From Macrotrachela quadricornifera (taxonomy: Eukaryota; Rotifera; Eurotatoria; Philodinida; Philodinidae), in NCBI GenBank assembly GCA_022393335.1, contig JAJEKB010020966.1:1045147-1109146 (forward strand): 64,000 nucleotides of DNA, written 5' to 3'. The notes beneath the pieces were generated by a model. The model was not told the DNA's origin. It did not search any database and saw only the letters and a list, made by a program, of their open reading frames with translations. Positions within the stretch are counted from its first letter, which is position 1, and every line of letters begins with the position of its first letter. The position numbers and the translations under genes are program-made. Positions 36,186 through 47,084 of this stretch are shown piece by piece.

Positions 36186-36821
36186 TTATTTAAAATGAAT
36201 CCTCTGAAGAGTATATAGATTATCAAGAGTTTTTTTATTTGTTGTTGTTGATGTTGTTTTTTTTATTGTATTAAGACCTTGAAGTAGATCATATGTATTT
36301 AAACGATCTTGAACAAATTTTTCAACTAAATGAATTTTATTCCATTTAGCAAGAACAAATGATGAAAAATGTGCATCAATTAATGCACAAAGCCAATCAA
36401 TAATTGTTGATATTGGTTGTTGAAAATGAATAAGATATGAAACAAGTTGTTCACCTAATTCAACTGATTTTGATGAATTTAAATATAATTTAAATGCATT
36501 TGTTAATGACCAATAATCATAACGTTTTGATAATATTAATAATAAATAATCAAATGTTAAATTTAATGATTGTATTAATTGTTTTTCACTTATATCATCA
36601 ACATATTGAAGATATTTTTCAATAATATTTATTTGTCCTTTTTTATAAATCATTTCATAAAATTCTTCTAAATTTATTCCACTTAAATATTTTCCACATT
36701 GATTAAGAATTTTTTCATGATTTATTGTTTCATCTGTATTTAATAAATAAGTTAAACGTCCTATAGAATTATTATCTGGACGTTTTTCAATAGTTAAACA
36801 AAGATTTTCTATATCAGACAT
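36186..36821 (-). CDS. NOL11-like C-terminal domain protein (short form)
   Basis: Single-exon ORF of 211 codons. The C-terminal half contains TIIDWLCALIDAHFSSFVLA (about residues 139-158). It is followed by a helical stretch and an ending LDNLYTLQRI, which resembles the end of human nucleolar protein 11 (WMSLLLDAHF pattern and a closing GLYSIEVL-type segment). NOL11 is a UTP-A/t-UTP component needed for rRNA transcription and early 18S processing in the nucleolus. Human NOL11 is about 720 residues with an N-terminal beta-propeller, which is absent here: 195 bp upstream the divergent HAT1 gene starts. Either the propeller was lost or split off, or this is a separate helical paralogue. The call rests on one motif region remembered from the family. 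Confidence 0.55.
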   Translation of the reverse strand: MSDIENLCLTIEKRPDNNSIGRLTYLLNTDETINHEKILNQCGKYLSGINLEEFYEMIYKKGQINIIEKYLQYVDDISEKQLIQSLNLTFDYLLLILSKRYDYWSLTNAFKLYLNSSKSVELGEQLVSYLIHFQQPISTIIDWLCALIDAHFSSFVLAKWNKIHLVEKFVQDRLNTYDLLQGLNTIKKTTSTTTNKKTLDNLYTLQRIHFK

Positions 36822-37016
36822 AATATTCGTTTTCTATTTTCTTATTCAAAACAAAATTAATTGAATATTAATGAAAGAAAAAGAATATATATGGTTCAAA
36901 AAATTAAACCAATAAGATTTATTCTTTAAATGCATTAATGTGTTACAATTTTTCTTTTCATTTCTATTCTTTATTTCTTTTTTTTTTTTTTATTTTTATT
37001 CAGATAATAATATCAA
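36822..37016. promoter_or_regulatory. Shared divergent promoter region, NOL11-like / HAT1
   Basis: Only 195 bp separate the two start codons, which are transcribed away from each other, so the promoters must overlap. No clear TATA box was seen. The sequence is T-rich toward HAT1. Confidence 0.5.
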
Positions 37017-38706
37017 ATGGATCTAACTGAACAAAGTATATATAGATATTTTAATAATAATAGAAAATCGAATTTTTCTTTTTTTTTAAGGTGTTCTTCT
37101 TCCTGCTCCATTACGAGCATATGATTGTTCTGCTAATGAAGTTATTTCATTTAAATTAAGTTAGTTTATTAAAACAAAAGAAATTAATTGTTTTGTATTT
37201 ATTTTAGTTCGATCGGAAAAAGATATAAATAATGATGAAATTGAATTTGCACCAGAATTTACACATCAAATTTTTGGAGAAAAGTAAATTAAATACAAAA
37301 AAAAAAAAATATCAAATCGATTATTTTTTTTTTGTTTTAGTGAAAGAATATTTGGATATAAAAATTTACATATTAATATATATTGTTTATCATCATCACT
37401 TCATTTTTATTTAAGTATTGATTGTGATGAAAAAATTAATCCAAAAAAATATCAACAATTTAAAGTAATGAAAGTTTCACATATTTTTTTTTTTTAAATT
37501 TATATAATTTTATTTTTTAAGGCTGATGATATTGTTGAATCATTAAATAAATGGTTACCAACAACAACAACAATAAATTTAGATTTATTTTTATCTAAAT
37601 TAAAAAATGAATATGAATATATAACATTTGGTGAACAAATTTTAACATATGAATTAAAAGAAGATAAATTAACAACATATTTTATTAATCGTATAAATCA
37701 AAATTTTTGTGATGATAAAAAATTTCTTGAATGGTATTCACGTCTTGAAACATTTCTGGTTTTTTTTATTGATGCTGCATCAACAATTGATAAAGATGAT
37801 TCAAATTGGATTATATATATTTTATATGAACAATATCAAAATGATAATGGACAATTATGTTATACACCTATTGGTTTTATAACTGTTTATCTTTATTATG
37901 CTTATCCAGATAAAAAACGACCAAGAGTTAGGTGAGAATAAAAAAACATTAGTTTTTTTAAAATCTTTTCTTCTTTCTAGTCAAGTATTAATTTTACCAC
38001 CATATCAACGAAAAGGTCATGGACGACGTCTTTTAACAGCTGTTTATAATGATTTACGAAAAGATTCTCGTGTTCAAGATATAACAGGTATTATATATAT
38101 ATATATGAATAAATTTAATTAATATTAGTTTTTTTAGCTGAAGATCCATCAGATGAATTTGTTGCATTACGTGATCTTGTTTCATTTGAATTATGTTATA
38201 AATATTTACCTGATTTATTTTCGAAAGAATCAATAATTAAAAGTGAACGATTAACAAAAGAAATGATTGAACAAGCACATGATATATGTAAATTAACTAA
38301 AGTAATATTTTATTTTTTTGAAATTTTATAGAATTAATCAAATGTTTTTTGTTTTTATTAGCAAGAAACAAGACGTGTTTATGAATTATGTCTTCTTAAA
38401 TATATTAATAAGAATGATGATAAACAAATGAAACGTTTTCGTTTGGCTGTTAAACGACGTCTTTATGAACCATTACAAGTATATTTATTTATTTATTTAG
38501 AAAAATAAATAAACTTTTTTGATTTTTTTTTAAAATAGTTTGATAAACGTCGTCGTCTTCAATTATCTGATCCAGCACTTGAAGCATTAGCAACTGATCC
38601 TGATAAACGAAAAAAATATTTAACTACTCAATATGAATATGTACTTGAACATTATCAAAATATTCTTCAAGCATTTGACAAATATCAAGATAGATTATAT
38701 AAATAA
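37017..38706 (+). CDS. HAT1: Histone acetyltransferase type B catalytic subunit (HAT1)
   Basis: Nine exons: 37017-37035, 37091-37159, 37208-37283, 37341-37464, 37522-37931, 37981-38087, 38138-38301, 38362-38478 and 38539-38706. The introns are 48-60 bp and the product is 417 residues, against 419 in human. Recognised stretches are NDEIEFAPEFTHQIFGE and GYKNLHI at the N-terminus, TPIGFITVYLYYAYPDKKRPR, and QVLILPPYQRKGHGRRLL, which is the acetyl-CoA-binding motif of the GNAT fold (QxxGxG). DITAEDPSDEFVALRD follows, with Glu270 matching the catalytic base. HAT1 acetylates Lys5 and Lys12 of newly made histone H4 before nuclear import, together with RbAp46/48. A 19-nt first exon supplies the start (MDLTEQ). 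All junctions preserve frame. Confidence 0.95.
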
Positions 38707-41700
38707 AATTTATTTTCTTTCAATATATAAAACATTATTGCAAATACATTTATTTTTTCTTCTCTTACTTTATGGAATGAATGTTAAAATTAAATAAATA
38801 GATTTGACAATGTGTCAATCTCTGAATAAATAAAAAACAATTCATATCTAGAAATCTCAATAAAACTAGTTCAAAGGATTGAGAGCTTGTAAATCAGATG
38901 AAAAATTGCAATTGAAATGGCTATACATAAAAGATTATTGGCATTTATATCGTATAAAAAGTGAATCAGCAAAATAAAAATTGAAGTTATATGAGTCTTA
39001 TACTGTATATTTTCGTAAAGATAAAGTAATAAATTTTTTTTCAACGATTAAAAAAATATAATCGATTTTATATTTGATATGTTTATTTTATCTTATTTAT
39101 TTGGATTAAAATTATTTCATTTGATAGAATTATTTTAAATTAAAAAAGAACGATAATGAGAGTGCACAAGAGGTCAAGATGGTGATACGCACATTTCGTA
39201 AATTGTACCGATCGACATGTGATGATAGTTATGCATTGTTTTACCATCTACTTTGTGTATTTATGTCTGCTTGTTTTCTACGGAATTCTCTGAAACTAGT
39301 TAACTAATGATGATTCTATCAAGAAATGAAGAATAACTGACTGTTGAAAAAAATATACATAAAAATAAAAGAAATGGTATGGGAATAATTTGTTAATAGA
39401 AATCTGCATTGCTGCAAGAGAAAATGATAATAATTATATCGGAACAATAAACGGATAATCACGATTATTCATCAATTTTTTATGATTTTGTTTACATAGA
39501 TTATTAACTATGTACAAGAGTGATTTCAGGACAATTAGTTAAAAAGCAAGCTTCATGAATGACAGAAAAATTCGAAGATTTAATTTGCACTTTTATCATA
39601 TTAAGTAGAATAATGTTTGAGTACTTATCTATCAGCCATTGTCTGTCTGTCTTTTTACATCGTTCGGATGCGATTGATCATAAGTGACAGCATTATAATA
39701 TAGTATACGAATTTGGTCACGTACGACAACAGCCATCTGTAATGTAATATCATGAGATACATATGATGCATAATAAACATGTCGATCTTTCACATTGACT
39801 TAACGAAATATGCTGTTTGACTCAGCTGAGACAATTCTTTATTTTTTAATTTGGATTTACTTTCGGTGAATTTAATCTATCTTTCTATTTATAGATGTGA
39901 TGAGATAACTGGAATGATCAACAGAACACTAGATTCTCTCGTTGCTGAGTTTCACTCAAAATTTAAGAGTATATCTTGTCATCATAAAAACGAAAACTGA
40001 TGAATTAATTTTTTAGAGATCTGACTTCGATCTTAAAAATGCATTCACTCAAACGTTACTTATTCAATGAGCCACGAAACAGCGATAGTCTTGTTTTCTA
40101 GTAAAGTAACACCTTATGTGGCATTCTGAGTGCATAAATGTGCTTCAATTCTGACTGGGCCCGATTCGACCTATATATTTCGACTACTTTTCCTATTTTA
40201 CCTATATTATATGAAAAAAATGATGAGATGTCTAGGAACGGCCCGCAAGGGTCGAAGCAGGCACTTAATCCAAAATATCGACTCATATTCAGGAAAAAAA
40301 ACAACATAAAAAATATTCATCTGTCTTACTCATCATGACATGTATGAAATAGCACGATTGATTGATTCAAGTAAACAAACATTACTTACAAAAAAAACCA
40401 ACTAACTTCATTGAATATAAATACGTAACATAACTTGCTTCTAAGATACATAAAAACAACTTGAATATATTTCAATATTAATTGTCATCGTAAGTACGTC
40501 TGATTATTTGTATATTGATTTTTCTATGTAATTCAATACTTCAGATATAAGGTAAGAAAATATATTTCATCATTCAGAAGTTCGTTTCTCTATATCTTTA
40601 AAATATATACACTAAGCATTAGTTATAGCTTTGTTCATTACAATATGTTTCATCGTACTTTGAAACTATTTATATATTTTAATATGATCCTCTGACCTCC
40701 GTTCTCAAATGTTATTTCAACTATTCTGTATAATCTTTCTGTGGGAAACAGAAGAAATTTTTTTCCTTTTATATACATGAAGTTATTCTCAAAGTAGTAT
40801 TTCTTCAGGATCGCTATAATAGCGTTATGAAAAGATTATATTTTAAATCTCAATAATCCATTTATAAAATATCAATAAAAACTAGTAAACAATAATTGAA
40901 TTTTAATAACGATTCAAATGCGGTATCCTTTTCTCAAAAATATTGCATGTTGAGCGGGATAAATGTGAGGTCATTGTAAAAATTTTGTCTTTAGCATAAT
41001 TTTTGTTTATATAGTAGAGCAATAATTAAGATAATACGAGCATGAGATAAGTAACTGACATATTGTTGATGGAAAAACTAAACTTGGGTAAAATTTACGT
41101 TCGGTAAAATGTCTTTTTTGTTCAAAGTGTAGCTCCAAGTTGAGATTAAAATCGTCCATTCCTAGGAGCAACATCCACGGCTTCGAAATGGATTTTCTTC
41201 GCGACCATACAACGACAGATATTCCTTCTTTCAGAAAAGGACCAGCATTTCCCACTACCTATATGCAATCAAAATTCTAAGCTAACAACTTGAAATATCG
41301 ATAGACCTTAGAATAGTGAGGAACTGTTGGCCATCAGTGTATGTCAAAGCAAAATCTAGCTGTTGAAGTTAACTCTATCAAACGAATATTTCCAGTTGCA
41401 AGTTTACATAGGTAGAATTTTGAGAAGAAAACATACATACCTATATTTTTCCTATTTTTATAAAGGATCCTTTCTTTTTAACAAACTCAATCCTAGAAGA
41501 ATTCCTATTTTTTGAAGAATTCGTAATCGCAGGCCAGGCTAAAACATTTAATCGTTAAGCATCTATTGTGCAAGTAGTCGTAGTAGTAAATAGCCCTTGT
41601 AATTACTAATTCCAGATAAGAGAACATTGGCGTATTGAATTGCTCATCAATAGTTGGTAATACACTTTGTTGCCGATCAATGCTTCATCTGTGAATGTTA

Positions 41701-43004
41701 ATTCTTATGTATATATATGAACTTGAATGAGATGTCCTAATCTAATTGAGTAAAGACTAATTAATCAAGTATTTGACTTCTTTTAAATACAATACAAATA
41801 AGTTTAATTAGATCGTGCTTCATCCAAAATAAGAAGAATCTGTAGTAAACGATATAGTCTTCGCTTATATACAATCAAAGACAGTATGATTTAATCCTTT
41901 TTTAAGAGTAATTCTTTCTAATCTGTTACTTCAAATTCTTGTTTATATGCTATCTTCCTTATCATATTATTTAGTATTTAACGTGATTGAATATGTCAAA
42001 AGAAAATGGGTTATTATTCTTGAAAATCGATTTTTTTTCTCAATAGCATTTTTGACAAAAAATTTTTCGATGAATAATATTAAAGAAGAGAAATGTAGTA
42101 ATAGTCAATGTATAATTAATTTTTTATTCGTATTTTAAGTGAATCTGCATAATTTTCGATCAGCTTTCAGTTGGGGGTACTATTATTGACGATTACTTAA
42201 GAATAAGAAAAAAAAATACATTGACTATTACTGCATTTCTCTTCTTTTATTTATATAAAATTAATTTCAACGTATTGATTGTATTCATATGGTTGCAATT
42301 CGACAGACGGATAGAACGACGAAAAAAAAAATTGTTTCTCTTTCGTTCTCACACATACATGTTGCCGTTTTTATTATGCTTGAATAACTTTATAAAATGG
42401 ATGTAACAACACAGGTAATGCTTGAATATATATATTAGTATCTGTTTCGTTCATGCAACATAAAACGAGTGATGAAAAGCTTACTGAATTTTAGATTTAT
42501 TAAAGACAACGACAATTGTAATACAAAACCAATTTAAATAGTGTTGTAAAATGAATTGGATATGATTATTGAGTGACATATCTACTTCTGTTGCCTTTCT
42601 TATGATTTAAAGAAATAAAAGGACCCAAGTTACCTTACTCGACGACCACCTTATTGCCAGTGTATAATGTGTCAATCGCAACACTAATGAACTTAACAGG
42701 AAATATTCAAATTAATGGATACAATTGTGTTGACTTGTAACACTATTGCCAACGATCAAGTAATGAAAGATTCTTTCGAAGTTTCACTCGGTTGCTCCAT
42801 CTATTTTGAGTAGTATATACAGCAAACAAGACTGGTTGAATCTAGTACTGTCCAATAGAAATGTTTCTCATGAGTAGCGTACTGTCAACGTATGTCAGTG
42901 ACTTCTATTTTTGAAAAAGTACATGAATTATGAAAAATAATTATGTCATCGGATAATCTTATATATACAGACAGTTTCGATGTTGACTTTTCAGCATAGG
43001 AGCA
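38707..43004. other. 4.3-kb gene-poor region
   Basis: No recognisable gene. Overlapping ORFs at 40098-40338 on both strands are probably chance. A minus ORF at 41255-41007 includes PWMLLLGMDDF, faintly like the end of a retroviral-type protease, but nothing around it supports a retroelement. No inverted-repeat element was seen. Confidence 0.4.
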
Positions 43005-43139
43005 ATGAAAGTATCTGAAACTTTCGCAACAAACAGTTTTTATAAAGATCTATCTCTATGCAAAATCTCAAATAGAAATTCGAAAATCAATCTTTCGGAT
43101 ATTCCCGAGAGAAACTACGACATTTTGTTAAAAATACAA
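43005..43139 (+). pseudogene. Unrecognised coding fragment interrupted by a fold-back element
   Basis: 45 codons from an ATG at 43005 read protein-like sequence (contains KISNRNSKINLSDIPERNYD) and run straight into the left end of the element at 43140. Sequence after the element (44105 on) does not clearly continue the frame. No family assignment. Confidence 0.3.
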
Positions 43140-44104
43140 GGTATTAGTAAAGGATGCTCTAACCACACTAGGCGCCGTTTAAATTGAAGATGTTATTAAT
43201 GGATAGATCTCTAAATTCTCCACTGAGGAGACACCATTCTAAGCCATTTTCATCTAGATCTCGGCGAGAAGAATAATTTTCGACAGATATAAATTCCCGA
43301 AGTCATTCTTATATATATCAACTTATTTAACTTAATATTATGTCCTTTCTACTATTCAATGAATTATTTATTCACTTGTCTTGGTCTATCATTACATATA
43401 TATGATTAGTCAACTGGATATTGTACCTGAGCTGCACAATATATCATGTTTCTTCTTCTATTCGTTTCTTTTTCTGTTTGTTTTTATTGTATTCTCTATT
43501 TTCTTGCACATGAAAAGTGTCTTGGTAATACAAGAATACGGAAAAAATATATTTTTTTGCATGTTAATGTGCGAATGTTATTACTTGATGAACTACTGCA
43601 TTTTAACATCCTTTCCTGTTCAATACGAACATGATCAAGACATTAAAATTTTCTTTAGAACTGCATATTTATTGTGTCCTGCTCAAACATACATATAAAG
43701 TAAAATATTTTTTCCGTATTCTTGTATTACCAAGTCACTTTTCATGTGCAAGAGAATAGAAAATACAATAAAAAGAAACGAATAGAAGAAGAAACATGAT
43801 TCATTGTGCAGCTCAGGTACAATATCCAGTTTACTATTCATTTATATGTAATGATAGTTCATGGCAAGTGAATGAATAATTCATTGAATAGGAGAAAGGA
43901 TATAATGTTAAGTTATATAAGTTGATACATCGAACAGTAACTATGGGAATTTATATCTATCGAACATTATTCTTCTCGTTGAGATCTGGATGAAAATGGA
44001 TTAGAATGGGATCTCCTGAGTAGAAAATTTAAAGGTTTATCTATCAATAACATATTCGAATTAAACGGCGCTTAGAATGGATTAGAGCATCTTTTACTAA
44101 TACC
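43140..44104. mobile_element. Fold-back element with about 410-bp inverted arms
   Basis: The left arm (43140 to about 43552) and right arm (about 43695 to 44104) are near-complete inverted copies around a 140-bp centre. Ends are GGTATTAGTAAAGGATGCTC and GAGCATCTTTTACTAATACC. Inner landmarks are ATGTTTCTTCTTCTATTCGT / ACGAATAGAAGAAGAAACAT and TACGGAAAAAATAT / ATATTTTTTCCGTA. The ORFs at 43381-43698 and 43446-43634 lie across the arms and centre and are not conserved genes. Flanks TAAAAATACAA and TAAACATACAG may be an old imperfect target duplication, offset by a base or two. Confidence 0.88.
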
Positions 44105-44767
44105 CTAAACATACAGCATCTCGGCACTAATAAGCATAAAGATCCTAATCCTTTTCAGAGTATTCAGGAACCATTAGAGACTACATGATGCACATAATCG
44201 CGACTCAAAAGCAATTAATCACTTGGGCATTTTTCCTCATTAATGTTATATGTATTTTCATTAAAATATAACATTCAGCCAAACGGTATATTGCTAAGAG
44301 TTATGTTGTTTTCACAGCGATCTAATAAATTCTGTATATTAGAAAAAGCTATTCTACACTTGTTGATGTTTTGTAAGTGATAATGCTTTTGTTTTGTATT
44401 ATTTTATTAATAATGTTAGTATGCGCTGTTAAGAGTATTAAAAAAAAATAATTTAATAACAAATTTTTAAAAAACAACTTATGACATTCTTGTTGCCATC
44501 AATTATTAAGATGCAAGATGAATGAGGATTTTTATAACTTTTTTTTTATTAATTTTTCTTCTTAAACGTTCCTCTTGTCAGTATTAGGAGCACACTATCA
44601 GAAGAGGATAACATCTCATTTTCTTATCTTTGTTTAGAAATAATAATATATTTGGTGTATAATTATTTTTTATAATTAAATAAATTTGAAACATTTTTAC
44701 CCACTATTTCAGATTCATAATTATCGTATTTTTATTAACTTTTTATACGATATAAAATACTTATACG
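44105..44767. other. Upstream region of the ADP-ribosyltransferase gene
   Basis: AT-rich, no ORF. A TTTATACGATATAAAATACTT stretch about 20-40 bp before the start codon may include core promoter sequence. Confidence 0.35.
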
Positions 44768-45541
44768 ATGAATCGCTTTGGTGATATTGATGTTCCATCT
44801 AAACGACTTCCACCTATTTATGGTTATCGCAGTGCAAAACTTGTTTCGATTGAAAAAGCACTTGAACCTATCGAATCTCAAATTGATGAATTACCATATT
44901 ACATAAAGATAGCTAAAAAACATTGCCGCTTTCCATCAGAACATGGACTGTCAAAAGACGAATCAGCTGCTATTTATATTTATACAATGGAATGGGGTGA
45001 TACTACTTTATATCGTGTATTAAATAAAGCATTACGATCAGAAGATAGACAAGCATTAAAAATATGGTTTCCATACTTAAAATTATTTGACACAGCATTA
45101 AATAAACTACCTACTGTTAAGGAAGTTATATGGCGAGGCATTCCTCTGAATATTGGCAAAAATTATACTAAAAATCAGCATGTGATATGGTGGAGTGTTA
45201 ATTCATGTTCATCATCAGTTGATGTTATCAAAAATTTTCTCGGTGATAATGCAGCTTCAACTCTTTTCTTAATTGAAGCTATGAATGGAAAAAAAGTTTC
45301 TGGTTATACAGAATATGAAAATGAAGATGAAATTATTCTACGAATGGGAACGGAATTTCGTGTCAAAAGTAATGCTTTAGAACAGTCTAATGGTTCACAT
45401 GTTGTACATTTGATTGAAATCGATGATGATAATGATAATGAAATATTGCCATCAGTTGTGAATGCAATGTCTGCTACTTTAAAACTATCAAATCAAAATA
45501 CTTCAAGTAAGTTAATTATACTTATTGTCAAAGTAATTTGA
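44768..45541 (+). CDS. Arginine mono-ADP-ribosyltransferase (ART, R-S-E class)
   Basis: The ORF opens at 44768 and codes for an ART domain of about 240 residues. R-S-E signature parts are VIWRGI (Arg123, NAD binding), VIWWSVNSCSS (Ser143 region) and ENEDEIIL (Glu186 and Glu188, the ExE of arginine-specific enzymes), then RMGTEFRV. The enzyme moves ADP-ribose from NAD+ to arginine side chains of proteins. The target is unknown. There is no signal peptide or GPI signal, so it looks intracellular, unlike vertebrate ecto-ARTs. The last 11 codons probably read into an intron: TCAA|GTAAGT at 45507 is a strong donor in phase 1. The best downstream acceptor is at 46155, which would fuse it to the NHL repeats. 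Otherwise it ends at 45541 with 257 residues. Confidence 0.85.
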   Translation: MNRFGDIDVPSKRLPPIYGYRSAKLVSIEKALEPIESQIDELPYYIKIAKKHCRFPSEHGLSKDESAAIYIYTMEWGDTTLYRVLNKALRSEDRQALKIWFPYLKLFDTALNKLPTVKEVIWRGIPLNIGKNYTKNQHVIWWSVNSCSSSVDVIKNFLGDNAASTLFLIEAMNGKKVSGYTEYENEDEIILRMGTEFRVKSNALEQSNGSHVVHLIEIDDDNDNEILPSVVNAMSATLKLSNQNTSSKLIILIVKVI

Positions 45542-46127
45542 ACCCGTGATAACAGTGAATAATAATGACTAAGATCAATTTATAGACAATCAATAGTAGG
45601 ATTTCGATTACATGAATATATTTTTATCGATTTTTTAAATTCTATTCTAAAAAAAAAAGTTACTGTCACTAAACTCTACAAAACGAAGAAATAAAATAGT
45701 ATTAAATAAAATATATGCAACTGAAACTAATTTTGTTTAATATTTAACATAATTCTCAAGCTAGATGAAACATGTTTTAAATTTTCTAAAATTTTCTATA
45801 TTTTTCTATAATTATTTCAATACGTGATACTTGACAATATTCTATATATGCCCTCTAAGGACTTTACAAGACAACTTGCATGAAGAAAAAGTTCCTTCCC
45901 AATTGATTTTCAGTTATAGTGAAATAGATATTTTTTTGTTTTTGTGAGAAATGATCGATTTAGACATTAGTAAAGCATGTTATAACAGTACACTTCCTCA
46001 CACTAACTAAACATTCTCTCTAATATTTTCTCAATAATATCAAACAGGATAAGAAAACAACATCATGAAAATTTCTTTTTTGCATTCATATCCTTTTATA
46101 ATAATTCAAAGAAAATAAAGGTTCATT

Positions 46128-47084
46128 TTGATGATGATGCTTTTCTTTATTTTAGTACCATTCCGTGCGAGTTTAATAGATATTCCTCCAAATGCGAAAT
46201 GGAACCAGAATGGTCAGATAGTAGCAGGACAAAATCCGGCACTTTCTAAACCCTGGGGTTTATGTGTGGATGATGATCAAACCGTTTATGTTGCTGATTG
46301 TGATAATCACCGTATTGTGGCATGGAAATTAGGTGAACCAAATGGACAAATAGTAGCGGGTGGACATGGACAAGGATATAGTTCTCAACAATTGTGTGGC
46401 CCACAAGATGTAGTTATAGATAAACAGGGAGATAACCTCATTATTGCTGATTGGGGAAATCAAAGAATAGTCCGATGGCCTCGTCAAAATGGAAAAAGTG
46501 GGGAAACCATTATCTCGAATGTCGGTTGCGAGGGTTTGACAATGGGTGAAAATGGTTATCTCTATATCGCTGAAAAGAAGAACTCTGAAGTAAGACGATA
46601 TCAATTAGGCGAATCACAAGGAACAGTTGTGGCAGGTGGAAATGGCGAAGGAAATCGCTTCGATCAATTCAATGGTCCTACTTACATATTCGTTGATCAT
46701 GAGCATTCCGTATTTGTGTCTGATTATGATAATCATCGTGTGATGAAATGGATAGAAGGTGCAAAAGAAGGTATCGTTGTCGCTGGTGGACAAGGAGAAG
46801 GAAACAATCTGACACAATTATATTATCCCCATGGAGTAGTAGGTGATCAATTGGGTACTGTTTATGTAGCTGATTCACTGAATCATCGAATTGTACGTTG
46901 GGCTAAAGGAGCAAAACAAGGAGATGTGATCGTTGGTGGAAATGGTGAAGGAACACAAGCAAATCAAATCAATTATCCCATGGGATTGTCTTTTGATCGA
47001 TATGGTAATCTCTATGTTGCTGAGTATGGTAATGATCGAGTGCAACGATTCACAATTGAAATCCCATCAAATGAATGGATTTAA
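46128..47084 (+). CDS. Six-repeat NHL beta-propeller protein (or second exon of the ART gene)
   Basis: Six NHL repeats of 45-50 residues follow one another, each with a VAGGxGxG turn, a GPxxVxVDxxGxVYVADxxNHRIVRW-type core and an acidic or lysine-rich link. Six blades would make a closed propeller, normally a protein, RNA or ligand binding platform. From the ATG at 46128 the protein would be 318 residues with a short hydrophobic start (LFFILV), too brief for a convincing signal peptide. An AG acceptor (TTTTAG|TACC) at 46155 sits inside that start. Reading from 46156 gives phase 2/1 continuity with the ART exon ending at 45506, for a 555-residue joint product. The stop is at 47082-47084. Repeat 3 (EGLTMGENGYLYIAEKKN) is the most diverged. 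Confidence 0.85.
   Translation: MMMMLFFILVPFRASLIDIPPNAKWNQNGQIVAGQNPALSKPWGLCVDDDQTVYVADCDNHRIVAWKLGEPNGQIVAGGHGQGYSSQQLCGPQDVVIDKQGDNLIIADWGNQRIVRWPRQNGKSGETIISNVGCEGLTMGENGYLYIAEKKNSEVRRYQLGESQGTVVAGGNGEGNRFDQFNGPTYIFVDHEHSVFVSDYDNHRVMKWIEGAKEGIVVAGGQGEGNNLTQLYYPHGVVGDQLGTVYVADSLNHRIVRWAKGAKQGDVIVGGNGEGTQANQINYPMGLSFDRYGNLYVAEYGNDRVQRFTIEIPSNEWI

Noticed and set aside
41007..41255. Minus ORF with PWMLLLGMDDF, reminiscent of a retroviral-type protease end
   Set aside because: No catalytic D(T/S)G motif, no reverse transcriptase and no LTRs nearby, so one weak motif is not enough.
43381..43698. 105-codon ORF and its 62-codon companion
   Set aside because: They lie across the arm and centre of the fold-back element and show no protein family.
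46329..46878. Three minus-strand ORFs
   Set aside because: Antisense shadows of the NHL-repeat coding sequence.
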